Assembly: GCA_934464775.1 (NCBI GenBank)
Contig: CAKSKG010000001.1
Span: 1-64,000, forward strand
DNA from: an uncultured Oscillospiraceae bacterium
GTDB taxonomy: Bacteria > Bacillota > Clostridia > Oscillospirales > Ruminococcaceae
Length of the DNA stretch: 64,000 nucleotides
Direction: 5' to 3'
In this document: positions 25,226 to 34,006 of the stretch, piece after piece
How the letters are laid out: the number at the start of each line of letters is the position of its first letter
Position numbering within the stretch: position 1 is the stretch's first letter
Position numbers and translations under genes: made by a program
Notes under the pieces: generated by a model
Seen by the model: the letters and a program-made list of their open reading frames with translations, nothing else
The model's database searches: none
What the model was told of the DNA's origin: nothing

Positions 25226-27397
25226 TCAGCAATCTCCGCCGTAATCATATGCAAGAACTCTTTCGACAGCATACATCTGGGCTTCCGTAAGGACGATATT
25301 GCCGCTGTCAAAGCTGTTTACATAGTCTATGACCTCGCTGTCGGTAAGCTCTTTAATGTCTTCAACCGTCGGCTCTCTTCTGGTAACGTTCAGTGTAAAT
25401 TCACCGATATAGCCGTTTCCGCAGTTATAACGATAAGTGACCTTATCTCCCGTTATACCCGTAAGATAACCCGATGCGACGTCATATTCCGCGCCGTCCC
25501 AGCTCTCGACCTTGGAAAGATCAAGGCTGTCATTGCCTGCGATGTAAAATTTCGATACGGCTACTTCAATATCATTTGTATTTCCGATGCATACAAGCGA
25601 CTTGAGATTGGCATTATTTCCGACATCAAGACTCATGAGCTTGTTATAGCTGCAGTTAAGATATTCAAGATAGCTGAAATATCCGATGCCGTCAAGAGTA
25701 TATATACCTTGATTTGAAACGTCCATTGAAACAACTGCCGATATTTCCGAATCGGACAATATTCCGTCGCCGTTAAGATCATAGTTAAGGCTGACATAGC
25801 TGCGAAACGCATCATCGGGGAAGCTGCTGCTGTCAATGACAATGCCGTCTTCTATGACTTCTTCGCCTGCGGTGAATGCCTTTATGCAGGCGTTGCATTT
25901 GCTTGAAATATCCTGCCAGTACACATATGAAGAGGATATGCCTGAACTTGAATAATAGGACATTCCGCCCGATGCAGGCAGCACATCATAGGATACTCTT
26001 GCACCGTCAAGATGTACAACAACAGAGAATTTTTCCCCTGCGGAAACGCTGATATTTTTGGGAAGCCTGATCGACTGATAGCCTGCATATTTACCGCTTC
26101 CTGTCACTTGTGCGGCAAGCGTACCGCTCATAGGATCTCCGACAGATACACCCGTATAAACTCTGACATCATAGTCATAGCTGCTGTCGGCAGCCAAAAA
26201 AGATACTTCCCGAATAGGCTCGTCCGAAACAGCTGTAAAGATATTTGCGGCTGTATTTCCGTTATTGTTTTCAGGTTTGCCGTATAACCAATAACCCGAA
26301 GCACCATACTGATATATCGTACTGCCATAAGAAGAAGCGTCTTCAACTTCCATAGACCAGAAATTGCTCAATGACGTATCTTCATATGAGATATAGAAGT
26401 AACCGTCAACACCGAAGCTTTCACCCCAGCTGTTGCGGCACAGCCATGCACCGTCATTGGACGGCTTGGAGGGCGAGGCTGTGAAATTATCCTTGCTGAA
26501 ATTATCATCCCAGCCGATAATATTTATTGCATGGTTCGTGCCCGTAGTTGCATTCTGATAGTAAGCGGTATATGTATCGGAATACCATTGGTTGGTGTAG
26601 TAGCCGCTGATGCTGTAATAGGAAACACCGACCATACCGTTATTTTTAATGGCATTCTTTATCGATACCGTGTCTTTGCTGTCATAATAATATGCATTCT
26701 TCAGATGAAGATCTGAAGAATATCTTATATCCTCTGTCATAACATCGCTGCCGGGACGGCCGGTTACATTCATAGACGATGTTTCAATGCAGGGACCCAT
26801 CATGCTCGAAAAGGAGCTTACTGCCATTTCTTTATTTCCGCCGATGTCATATACGCTTTTTGCATTATAAGCCGCAAGAAGCTCATCAAGAGTCGAAAGC
26901 CCTCTGTTTTTGCACATTATAGCAGCATAATTATCATGATACATCGGGTCGGAAGCGTCATCGACCCAATTATAGCTGAACCATGTAAGATGCGCCTCGG
27001 CATAATCGGGAGCTATCCTTATCCCCTTATTCATAGCATTTGTTTCCGCAAGTGCAGCTGCCGCATGAGCCCAGCAGGTTCCCGTGGGATTCTGATTTTT
27101 GATGCTCGGTATAGAAAAATGGTCACGGGCATCATATGACGATTCAAGTGAATCCTCCAGCACCTCGTCCCAAGGGTCATAATCGGGCATAAGCACGGGA
27201 GGCTCTGTTCCTTCATATGTCGGCTCGATATAACCGGGAACAAATACAAAGCCCTCATTACGCTCAATTTCCTCATCGGAAACGGCGGATATTTCATATA
27301 CTTCCCCGTCATCACCGTAAACCACTGTTCCCGAAGCGGCACCGAGCAGCGTTACCGCCGTAACACCCGCAAGCAAACGGCATATTCTCTTTTTCAA
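25226..27397 (-). CDS. Secreted papain-like (C1) cysteine protease with lectin-like and repeat domains
   Basis: A 723-residue exported protein with a signal peptide (MKKRICRLLAGVTAVTLLGA). A C1 peptidase domain spans about 95-350: the oxyanion Gln and nucleophile are in NQNPTGTCWAHA, the catalytic His in NHAINIIGWDD, and the Asn in CRNSWGESFG. A beta-rich lectin-like domain of the kind fused to such clostridial proteases follows (about 370-510). Then comes an EF-hand-like segment, YDLNGDGILSDSEI (near 545), leucine-rich-type repeats (about 560-610), and a small C-terminal domain with another helix pair. It may digest proteins or peptides at the cell surface; an anchoring signal is not obvious. 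It is divergent from an M14 carboxypeptidase. Confidence 0.9.
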   Translation of the reverse strand: MKKRICRLLAGVTAVTLLGAASGTVVYGDDGEVYEISAVSDEEIERNEGFVFVPGYIEPTYEGTEPPVLMPDYDPWDEVLEDSLESSYDARDHFSIPSIKNQNPTGTCWAHAAAALAETNAMNKGIRIAPDYAEAHLTWFSYNWVDDASDPMYHDNYAAIMCKNRGLSTLDELLAAYNAKSVYDIGGNKEMAVSSFSSMMGPCIETSSMNVTGRPGSDVMTEDIRYSSDLHLKNAYYYDSKDTVSIKNAIKNNGMVGVSYYSISGYYTNQWYSDTYTAYYQNATTGTNHAINIIGWDDNFSKDNFTASPSKPSNDGAWLCRNSWGESFGVDGYFYISYEDTSLSNFWSMEVEDASSYGSTIYQYGASGYWLYGKPENNNGNTAANIFTAVSDEPIREVSFLAADSSYDYDVRVYTGVSVGDPMSGTLAAQVTGSGKYAGYQSIRLPKNISVSAGEKFSVVVHLDGARVSYDVLPASGGMSYYSSSGISSSYVYWQDISSKCNACIKAFTAGEEVIEDGIVIDSSSFPDDAFRSYVSLNYDLNGDGILSDSEISAVVSMDVSNQGIYTLDGIGYFSYLEYLNCSYNKLMSLDVGNNANLKSLVCIGNTNDIEVAVSKFYIAGNDSLDLSKVESWDGAEYDVASGYLTGITGDKVTYRYNCGNGYIGEFTLNVTRREPTVEDIKELTDSEVIDYVNSFDSGNIVLTEAQMYAVERVLAYDYGGDC

Positions 27398-27415
27398 TAC
27401 ACTTCCTCCATTTCC

Positions 27416-27512
27416 TTAATGAAGCGCCGATCAAATCGTTTCACGACACACTCCGTCACGAATTTTCGTGTGTCTGAAACGATGCCTTCGGCTCTGATCG
27501 GTGCTTCCTTAA
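27416..27512. repeat. Imperfect palindromic repeat element, about 97 bp
   Basis: TTAATGAAGCGCCGATCA at the left pairs with TGATCGGTGCTTCCTTAA at the right. An inner pair (ATCGTTTCA with TGAAACGAT, then CGACACAC with GTGTGTC and CACGAA with TTCGTG) completes a long hairpin with one asymmetric bulge. It sits between the divergent protease and carboxypeptidase genes. A possible relic is at 17944-17982. The rest of the 328-base gap holds AT-rich sequence with promoter-like stretches and nothing else I can name. Confidence 0.65.
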
Positions 27513-27725
27513 ATAAAATCAAACAAAAGACTGCTTTTAAATTAAGAAATCGTTAACTATATATTCATTATATCATATCATAAAAATGTTGTCAACAATA
27601 TTTTATAATCTTCGGGAAATTTATTCATTTATGAAGCTGTTATGGCATTGACTTCACGGTATAAATTATAGTATAATAAAAAGTGTGGTATAAAACCGCA
27701 AAAAATATCCGAAAGGGAAAAATAA

Positions 27726-29072
27726 ATGAATATAAAGAAACTTTCCGCCGCACTTATTGCGGCAGCAATGCTCCTGCCCTCATTCGGCGCATATGCCGAT
27801 GACGATGATGTTGAGTACGACGGCGACAGCGAGCTTGTACTGAGCGGCTGGTATCAGTCCCCCGAGGACGGCAGCCGAAGCTATTATTCCGACGGTCAGC
27901 CCGTATCGGGACTTTATGAAATAAACGGAAAATATTATCTTTTCAGCGAAAGCGGGATCCTGCTCACCGATACATGGTATGAGACAGATGATGCAAAGTA
28001 TTACTTCGGCAGCAGCGGACGTGCCCTTACTGGCAGACAGATAATCGACGGCGAAGAATACACCTTTGACAAAACAGGCGCATATCTCTGTCAGCATAAG
28101 AACAGCGATTATGTCAAGCTGTCCGACAACATCTATACTTATGATGAAATGACCGAGGATATCACACGTCTTGCAAAAAGATATCCCGACGCCTGCTCCG
28201 TCAGTGTGATAGGCACAACCGCCGACGGCAGAAATATCTATGATATCCTGCTGGGAAATCCCTATGCCGAAAAGCAGCTGGTCATAACCGCAAGCTGTCA
28301 TGCCCGTGAATATATGACCTCACTGCTTGTAATGGAGCAGCTTGAATACTGCCTCAACGGACTTTACACCAAGGATTATAAGGATATAAGCTATAAGGAG
28401 CTTTTCGATAACTGCGCCGTGCATTTTATCCCGATGATAAATCCCGACGGCGTTACAATAAGCCAGTTCGGCAAGGACGGCATAAACGACGAAGTGCTTC
28501 GCAGCAATGTCTATGAGATGTATCAAAACGCTGTTGAATGGGGTTACAGCACTCTTTCCGAAAATGATTACTACAAGCGCTGGAAAGCAAATGCACTGGG
28601 TGTTGACCTTAACCGAAACTTTGACGGCAGGTGGGAAACGGTAGAGACTCTCAACGGTCCCGTGGGCTGGAATTACAAGGGCGAATATCCCGAAAGCGAG
28701 TCTGAAAGCATAGCTGTCACATCTCTGATACGTTCGCTTTCAAATCCCGTTTCCGTTGTGAGCTATCATGCAACAGGCTCCGTGCTGTGGTGGGATTACG
28801 GTCAGACAGATGAATACCGTGAGATGTGTGAGCGTCAGCGTGATGTTGTCACAAAGCTTACGGGCTATTCGGCAAAGCCTGCCGACCTTTCCTCTGCGGC
28901 AGGACTGAGCGACTGGATAATCGAAGAATATTACGGCAGCACAGTCCCCGAAACAATTGAGATAGGCGTGAACGCCGCTCCACTTGAAGCTTCCGAATAC
29001 AAGAATATCCGAAAGAAAAACATCAAGATAGTCCCCGCTCTGGCATATCTTTATTACGATACCGAAGAATAA
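27726..29072 (+). CDS. Secreted M14 zinc carboxypeptidase with N-terminal cell-wall-binding repeats
   Basis: A 448-residue exported enzyme. After a signal peptide (to about residue 25) come three repeats of the choline/glucan-binding kind (GWYQSPEDGSRSYYSDGQP, ENGKYYLF-like units, FDKTGAYL), about 35-125, which may bind the wall or a polysaccharide. The M14 peptidase domain (about 135-445) has the zinc ligands in SCHAREY and the His of VVSYHATGS, the substrate-site GVDLNRNFD, and the catalytic Glu in PETIEIG. It may trim peptides or peptidoglycan stem peptides outside the cell. It is divergent from the C1 protease, so the two could act on the same substrates. Confidence 0.92.
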   Translation: MNIKKLSAALIAAAMLLPSFGAYADDDDVEYDGDSELVLSGWYQSPEDGSRSYYSDGQPVSGLYEINGKYYLFSESGILLTDTWYETDDAKYYFGSSGRALTGRQIIDGEEYTFDKTGAYLCQHKNSDYVKLSDNIYTYDEMTEDITRLAKRYPDACSVSVIGTTADGRNIYDILLGNPYAEKQLVITASCHAREYMTSLLVMEQLEYCLNGLYTKDYKDISYKELFDNCAVHFIPMINPDGVTISQFGKDGINDEVLRSNVYEMYQNAVEWGYSTLSENDYYKRWKANALGVDLNRNFDGRWETVETLNGPVGWNYKGEYPESESESIAVTSLIRSLSNPVSVVSYHATGSVLWWDYGQTDEYREMCERQRDVVTKLTGYSAKPADLSSAAGLSDWIIEEYYGSTVPETIEIGVNAAPLEASEYKNIRKKNIKIVPALAYLYYDTEE

Positions 29073-29079
29073 CAAAAAG

Positions 29080-29114
29080 GCATTGCACGGAAAAATCCAT
29101 GCAATGCTTTTTTT
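29080..29114 (+). terminator. Terminator of the M14 carboxypeptidase gene
   Basis: GCATTGCA/TGCAATGC with a 12-base loop and seven T. The T-run overlaps the stop codon of the converging ZIP gene. Confidence 0.85.
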
Positions 29115-29896
29115 CAGCTCAAAGCCGTATCAAGTATCATCATAAGCACAAAGCCTGCCGCAAAAGCAATTGTTCCAATATTTGAATGAGGCTCCTCCGA
29201 CATCTCGGGGATAAGCTCCTCCACCACAACATATATCATTGCTCCCGCAGCAAAGCTGAGAAGATATGGCAGTATCGGTATTACAAGCCCCGCAAGAAGT
29301 ATCGTCACAACTGCGCCTATCGGCTCAACAAGCCCCGACAGTATTCCGTAAACAAAAGCTTTCGGACGGCTCATACCCTCGCTTTTCAGCGGCATTGAGA
29401 TTATCGCACCCTCTGGAAAGTTCTGTATGGCGATACCCATTGCCAGCGCAAAGGCTTCTGCCTTGCTTATGGCAGTCTCTCCCGAAGCCCAGCCTGCATA
29501 GACAACACCCACCGCCATTCCCTCGGGAATATTGTGCAGAGCCACCGCCAGCACAAGCATAGTCGTTCGTTTAAGATTGGCTTTCCGCCCTTCGGGAGCG
29601 CCTGCGTTCATGTGAAGATGAGGTATCAGCCTGTCAAGCATCAGCAGAAAGAATATTCCGATGAGAAATCCCGCTGCGGCAGGTATAAATGCCAGTCTGA
29701 CCATTTCTGCCGACTGTTCCAGTGCAGGCAGCAGCAGACTCCATATGCTTGCGGCAGTCATTATTCCCGCAGCAAAGCCTGTCAGTATGCGCTGCACAGT
29801 ATCATTTATCTTATCCTTCATAAAGAATACACAAGCCGCACCCGCAGATGTTCCCGCAAACGGAATAAGTATTCCCTTGATTATTTCAGCATTCAT
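29114..29896 (-). CDS. ZIP family metal transporter (ZupT-like)
   Basis: A 260-residue membrane protein with about eight hydrophobic segments. The binuclear metal-binding motifs of ZIP carriers are present: ALHNIPEGMAVG in helix 4 and AIQNFPEGAI in helix 5, with EPIGA further on. A short His-containing loop (PHLHM) precedes helix 4. It should import zinc or another divalent metal. ATG 29896 follows GGGAG at 7 bases; a GTG two codons upstream is less suitable. A perfect palindrome overlaps the transcription start region, so expression is probably controlled by a metal-responsive repressor. Confidence 0.93.
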   Translation of the reverse strand: MNAEIIKGILIPFAGTSAGAACVFFMKDKINDTVQRILTGFAAGIMTAASIWSLLLPALEQSAEMVRLAFIPAAAGFLIGIFFLLMLDRLIPHLHMNAGAPEGRKANLKRTTMLVLAVALHNIPEGMAVGVVYAGWASGETAISKAEAFALAMGIAIQNFPEGAIISMPLKSEGMSRPKAFVYGILSGLVEPIGAVVTILLAGLVIPILPYLLSFAAGAMIYVVVEELIPEMSEEPHSNIGTIAFAAGFVLMMILDTALS

Positions 29897-29920
29897 GTAC
29901 ACACTCCCTTTTATTATGTT

Positions 29921-29946
29921 TATCAGTTAGTGATTGCTAACTGATA
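29921..29946 (-). promoter_or_regulatory. Operator palindrome upstream of the ZIP transporter
   Basis: TATCAGTTAG and CTAACTGATA are perfect 10-bp arms around TGATTG, centred just downstream of the -10 element. The GTTAG/CTAAC core resembles DtxR/MntR-family sites; the regulator is inferred, not seen. Confidence 0.7.
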
Positions 29947-29951
29947 GTTTT

Positions 29952-29980
29952 ATTATAGCATAACCTATGCCGCCTTTCAA
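29952..29980 (-). promoter_or_regulatory. Promoter of the ZIP transporter
   Basis: On the minus strand TTGAAA (29975-29980) and TATAAT (29952-29957) with a 17-base spacer. Confidence 0.8.
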
Positions 29981-30061
29981 GTATATTGCACGGGATAAAG
30001 CATAATTCGGGATTATAGATATAATTTTTCACCGATGTATTGTGAAATCACTGCATTCTGA

Positions 30062-30098
30062 CAAAAAATATCCGCCGATATTTCCGTCGGCGGATATC
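30062..30098 (-). terminator. Terminator of the FAD-dependent dehydrogenase gene
   Basis: On the minus strand ATATCCGCCGA pairs with TCGGCGGATAT around a short loop, followed by six T. Confidence 0.9.
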
Positions 30099-30123
30099 AT
30101 CTTCGATAAATAATAAAGTACAA

Positions 30124-31515
30124 TTATTCGTACAGCTTTGAGATAGTTCTTGCGCAGTAAACACCCTCGCTGGCTGCAACGGAAAGGCTGTGGCTTGTTC
30201 CGCCGCAGTCGCCGATAACATACAGTCCCCTGCACTTCGTCTCGAAGTTGTTGTCAACCTTTACGGTAGAGTTGTAGAACTTGACCTCAACGCCGTAAAG
30301 AAGAGTATCGCCGTTGGCTGTACCGGGAGCGATGTTTTCCAGTGCATTTATCATTTCAATGATATCGTCCAGCTGACGCTTTGGGATTACCAGCGAAAGA
30401 TCGCCGGGAGTAGCGTCAAGAGTAGGCTTTACAAAGCTCTGAGACAGACGGTGTGCAGTGGTGCGGCGGCCCTTCATAAGATCGCTGAGGCGCTGTACCA
30501 TAACTCCGCCCGAAAGCATATTTGAAAGTCTTGCAATATGCTCGCCGTAAGCGTTGCTGTCGTTGAACGGCTCGGAGAATGTATTTGATACCAGCAGTGC
30601 AAAGTTGGTATTCTCGGTGTGCTTGTCCTTTTCACGGTAGCTGTGACCGTTTACCGTAACGATGCCGTTGGTGTTCTCGCTTACGACAATGCCGTAGGGA
30701 TTCATGCAGAATGTACGTACAACATCGCCGTGAGCCTTTGTTCGGTAACAGATCTTGACCTCATGTGTATCATTTGTAAGATGCTCGAAAACCAGCGCAG
30801 GCAGCTCAACTCTTACGCCGATATCCACCTTGTTGCTCCTCGTCTCGATGCCGAGACTCTTTGCCACCTGACCGAACCACTTTGAACCTGAACGTCCGAC
30901 GGCAAGGATAGCCTTGTCACAGATATACTCGTCCGAAGCCGTCTCGATGTGATACGGTCCGCTGTCCTTGTTTTCGCAGGTCACACTGAGAACCTCTGTC
31001 TCAAAGAATATCTCTACCTTGTCCTTGATGAAATCATAAAGATTTGCAAGGATTATCTTGTTTGTATCTGTGCCGAGGTGACGCACTCTTGCGTCCAGCA
31101 GATGAAGATCGTGACGGAGAGCGTCACGCTTGATATCGGAATTGATAGTTGAATAAAGCTTGCAGTCCGCACCGCCCATTTCCATGTTAACGGCGTCAAC
31201 ATACTGCATAAGCTCAATAGCTTCCCTGTCGCCCACATAGCTGTAAAGATTGCCGCCGAAATTATTGGTGATGTTGTATTTTCCGTCGGAGAATCCGCCT
31301 GCACCGCCGAATCCGCTCATGATATCACAGACCTTGCAGTGTGCGCAGGAGGATATCTTTCCCGCACCTATTGGACATACACGCTTGTCGATGCGTCTGC
31401 CCTTTTCAAGTATGCATATTTTCAGCTTGGAATTCAGCTTGATGAATTCATAAGCGGCATATATTCCCGCAGGACCAGCGCCGATTATAACGGCGTCATA
31501 TTTTTTTGTGCTCAT
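30124..31515 (-). CDS. FAD-dependent dehydrogenase (COG2509-like)
   Basis: A 463-residue flavoprotein. It has the FAD-binding Rossmann motif AVIIGAGPAGIYAAYE near the N-terminus, a cysteine cluster CPIGAGKISSCAHCKVC (about 47-63), FGGAGGFSDGKYN, and the C-terminal FAD segment GLYVIGDCGGTSHSLSVAASEG. This is the widespread FAD-dependent dehydrogenase family whose substrate is not established; the cysteines could bind a metal centre or form disulphides. ATG 31515 (MSTKKYD) follows AAGGAAG; the longer frame to 31575 lacks a site. It is a single gene located after phoU on the same strand's opposite side, separated by terminators. Confidence 0.85.
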   Translation of the reverse strand: MSTKKYDAVIIGAGPAGIYAAYEFIKLNSKLKICILEKGRRIDKRVCPIGAGKISSCAHCKVCDIMSGFGGAGGFSDGKYNITNNFGGNLYSYVGDREAIELMQYVDAVNMEMGGADCKLYSTINSDIKRDALRHDLHLLDARVRHLGTDTNKIILANLYDFIKDKVEIFFETEVLSVTCENKDSGPYHIETASDEYICDKAILAVGRSGSKWFGQVAKSLGIETRSNKVDIGVRVELPALVFEHLTNDTHEVKICYRTKAHGDVVRTFCMNPYGIVVSENTNGIVTVNGHSYREKDKHTENTNFALLVSNTFSEPFNDSNAYGEHIARLSNMLSGGVMVQRLSDLMKGRRTTAHRLSQSFVKPTLDATPGDLSLVIPKRQLDDIIEMINALENIAPGTANGDTLLYGVEVKFYNSTVKVDNNFETKCRGLYVIGDCGGTSHSLSVAASEGVYCARTISKLYE

Positions 31516-31598
31516 TGTTATCTTCCTTAATAAAAAATTCGGGGTACGGCACAAACCTATCTTCGTGCCGACCAAATTACATTATACAATATATATAC

Positions 31599-31661
31599 AA
31601 AAAAAACAACAGCAATAAGGAAATTCGTACAAATACGCAAATTTCCCTGCCGCTGTTGCAA
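31599..31661 (-). terminator. Terminator of the pst operon
   Basis: On the minus strand a long imperfect stem (CAACAGCGGCAGGGAAATT with its partner AATTTCCTTATTGCTGTTG) is followed by eight T. Confidence 0.85.
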
Positions 31662-31687
31662 CATATTGCATAAATTGATAAGCCGTA

Positions 31688-32347
31688 TCAGATGACCGTT
31701 GAATCCTTGTGAAAGCCTGTTATGGAGAATATCACCCATTCCGCAATATTCACCGCATGATCTCCGATGCGCTCCAGATATTTTGCTATCATGAGCATAT
31801 CCAGCGCCTGCTCCGCACTGCTTTTGTCGGCGGATATCATTTCGGTTATCTCGGATTTTGTTTTCAGGAAAAGATCGTCCACAACATCGTCCTCGGCAAT
31901 TACCTGACGTGCCAGCTGTTCATCATTGTATACATATGCATTGATGCTGTCCGTCAGCATTTTCACCGCAGATTCAGCCATTGCATGAATGTGCTGGGGC
32001 TGATGAGCTGCGTCCGCTTCGGGCGAAAGATAGATTATAAGCTCTGCGATATCCGCGGCATGATCTCCGATACGCTCCATATCGGTTATCATTTTCAGAG
32101 CGGCGGAAACTCTTCGCAGATCGTTTGCAACGGGCTGCTCGCAAAGCAGCAGCTTCAGGCAGCGGTGCTCGATCTCACGCTCCATGCTGTTTATTGCGGA
32201 ATCGTTGGTGATGACCTCTTTTGCAAGTTCGGTGTCCCTGTTGCGCAGAGCCTTTACCGAACGGCTGATCGCAGTTTCCACCGCTCCCGCCATGTGTACC
32301 ATTTCAAGATTGAGGCAGCGGAGCTGCTCGTCAAATTGCTTTCTCAT
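31688..32347 (-). CDS. phoU: Phosphate transport regulator PhoU
   Basis: A 219-residue helical protein with two PhoU three-helix repeats (about 10-105 and 115-205). Metal-binding E/DxxxD motifs are visible as ITDMERIGDHAADIAE and AKYLERIGDHAVNIAEW. PhoU links the Pst transporter to the sensor kinase and keeps the Pho regulon off when phosphate is plentiful. It is last in pstS-pstC-pstA-pstB-phoU, 15 bases after pstB. No phoR/phoP pair lies in this window. Confidence 0.97.
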   Translation of the reverse strand: MRKQFDEQLRCLNLEMVHMAGAVETAISRSVKALRNRDTELAKEVITNDSAINSMEREIEHRCLKLLLCEQPVANDLRRVSAALKMITDMERIGDHAADIAELIIYLSPEADAAHQPQHIHAMAESAVKMLTDSINAYVYNDEQLARQVIAEDDVVDDLFLKTKSEITEMISADKSSAEQALDMLMIAKYLERIGDHAVNIAEWVIFSITGFHKDSTVI

Positions 32348-32362
32348 TTAAATCACCCCCAA

Positions 32363-33121
32363 TTATCCGAAACGTCCCGTGATGTAATCCTCTGTGCGCT
32401 TGTCATCGGGACGTGAGAAAATCTTTTCCGTATCGCCGAATTCGACTACCTCGCCGTGGAGGAAAAATGCCGTCTTATCGGAAATTCTCGTTGCCTGCTG
32501 CATATTGTGGGTAACGATAACTATGGTGTAATCCTTTTTCAGCTCAAAGCAAAGCTCCTCTATCTTTGATGTTGAGATAGGGTCCAGCGCCGATGTGGGT
32601 TCGTCCATGAGTATCACCTCAGGCTTTACCGCCAGCGCACGGGCAATGCAGAGTCTCTGCTGCTGACCGCCCGACATTCCCAGAGCGGACTTTTTCAGTC
32701 TGTCCTTTACCTCGTCCCAGATAGACGCCTGACGGAGACTTTTCTCAACGATCTCATCAAGCTCGGAGTGCTTTCTGATGCCGTGGGTACGGGGACCGTA
32801 TGCGATATTGTCATAAATGCTCATTGGGAAAGGATTTGGCTTCTGAAAGACCATTCCCACACGGCGGCGAAGCTCCGTGACCTCGATATCCTTGTAGATA
32901 TTCTCGCCGTCCAGCAGGAATGTGCCCTCGATGCGGCAGCCCTCAACAAGATCGTTCATGCGGTTTATGGATTTGAGCAGCGTGGATTTTCCGCAGCCCG
33001 AAGGTCCGATAAATGCAGTGATCTCATTTGAAGCTATCTCCATGCCCACGTCCTTCAGCGCATGGAAGCTGCCGTAAAACAGGTTGACATTCTGTATAGA
33101 TAATTTTGATGTGTTAGGCAT
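32363..33121 (-). CDS. pstB: Phosphate ABC transporter ATP-binding protein
   Basis: A 252-residue ATPase of the high-affinity phosphate importer. Walker A GPSGCGKSTLLKSINR, the Q-loop region VFQKPNPFPMSIYDNIAYG, signature SGGQQQRLCIARAL, Walker B VILMDEPTSALDP, and the switch His in VTHNMQQA are all intact. The KPNPFPMSI segment is typical of PstB. It lies 29 bases after pstA. Confidence 0.98.
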   Translation of the reverse strand: MPNTSKLSIQNVNLFYGSFHALKDVGMEIASNEITAFIGPSGCGKSTLLKSINRMNDLVEGCRIEGTFLLDGENIYKDIEVTELRRRVGMVFQKPNPFPMSIYDNIAYGPRTHGIRKHSELDEIVEKSLRQASIWDEVKDRLKKSALGMSGGQQQRLCIARALAVKPEVILMDEPTSALDPISTSKIEELCFELKKDYTIVIVTHNMQQATRISDKTAFFLHGEVVEFGDTEKIFSRPDDKRTEDYITGRFG

Positions 33122-33150
33122 ATTAATGACCAGTCCTTAATTTAATCAAA

Positions 33151-33993
33151 TCAGCTGTTTTTCAGCTTTTTCTCGATAAGCGCCGCTATTCCGTTGAGGC
33201 AGAACACCGTCACAAGCAGCACAACAGCTGTGGCTGCGGCTTCGTCCATGTGAAGTCCCTCGCCCGACAGAGCATACATATGTATCGAAAGTGTACGTGC
33301 GCTGTCCATAACGCTTGTAGGCATTTTTGCGATAGTTCCCGAGGTGTAGATAAGTGCGGCTGTCTCGCCGATGATTCGTCCGATAGCAAGGATTATTCCC
33401 GAGAAAATACCTGCCACCGAGGACGGAAGAACTATCCTGAAAACCGTTCTGAGCTTGCCTGCGCCAAGACCGTAGCTTCCCTCACGGTAGCTGTCGTCAA
33501 CGGTCTTGAGTGCCTCCTCCGTGGAGCGGATAATGAGCGGAAGTATCATTATCGCCACGGTAAAGGAACCTGCAAGGATTGAATATCTCCATTTGAGAGC
33601 CGTTACAAAGAACAGCATTCCGAACAGTCCGTAAATGATCGAGGGTATTCCCGAAAGCGTCTCGGTAGTGACTCTGATTATCTTTACGAGCTTGTTTCCT
33701 CTTTTTGCGTATTCCACAAGATATATTGCGCAGGATACTCCCAGAGGAACTGCTATCAGCAGCGATATGCCCACCATTTCAAGTGTGGTGATTATCGCAG
33801 GCGTCATTGACACGTTTTCCGTCGTATATTCAAGTGCGAACAGCGACGGCTTGAGATACGGTATGCCTCTTATAAGGATATATCCAACCAGCATCACAAA
33901 CACACCCACGGCAGCAAGGCAGGCAAGACATACCAGTATGAAAAATACCAGCGAAAGCGGGTGCTTTTTATAGGTTCTGAGTTTTTCCGACAT
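33151..33993 (-). CDS. pstA: Phosphate ABC transporter permease
   Basis: A 280-residue integral membrane subunit with six hydrophobic segments. PstA-type features are LVEYAKRGNKLVKIIR and the EAA-like loop YREGSYGLGAGKLRTVFRIVLP, split here by one residue in spacing from the family norm. It forms the channel with PstC. It starts 13 bases after pstC ends. Confidence 0.96.
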   Translation of the reverse strand: MSEKLRTYKKHPLSLVFFILVCLACLAAVGVFVMLVGYILIRGIPYLKPSLFALEYTTENVSMTPAIITTLEMVGISLLIAVPLGVSCAIYLVEYAKRGNKLVKIIRVTTETLSGIPSIIYGLFGMLFFVTALKWRYSILAGSFTVAIMILPLIIRSTEEALKTVDDSYREGSYGLGAGKLRTVFRIVLPSSVAGIFSGIILAIGRIIGETAALIYTSGTIAKMPTSVMDSARTLSIHMYALSGEGLHMDEAAATAVVLLVTVFCLNGIAALIEKKLKNS

Positions 33994-34006
33994 ATTCTAC
34001 CATTCC

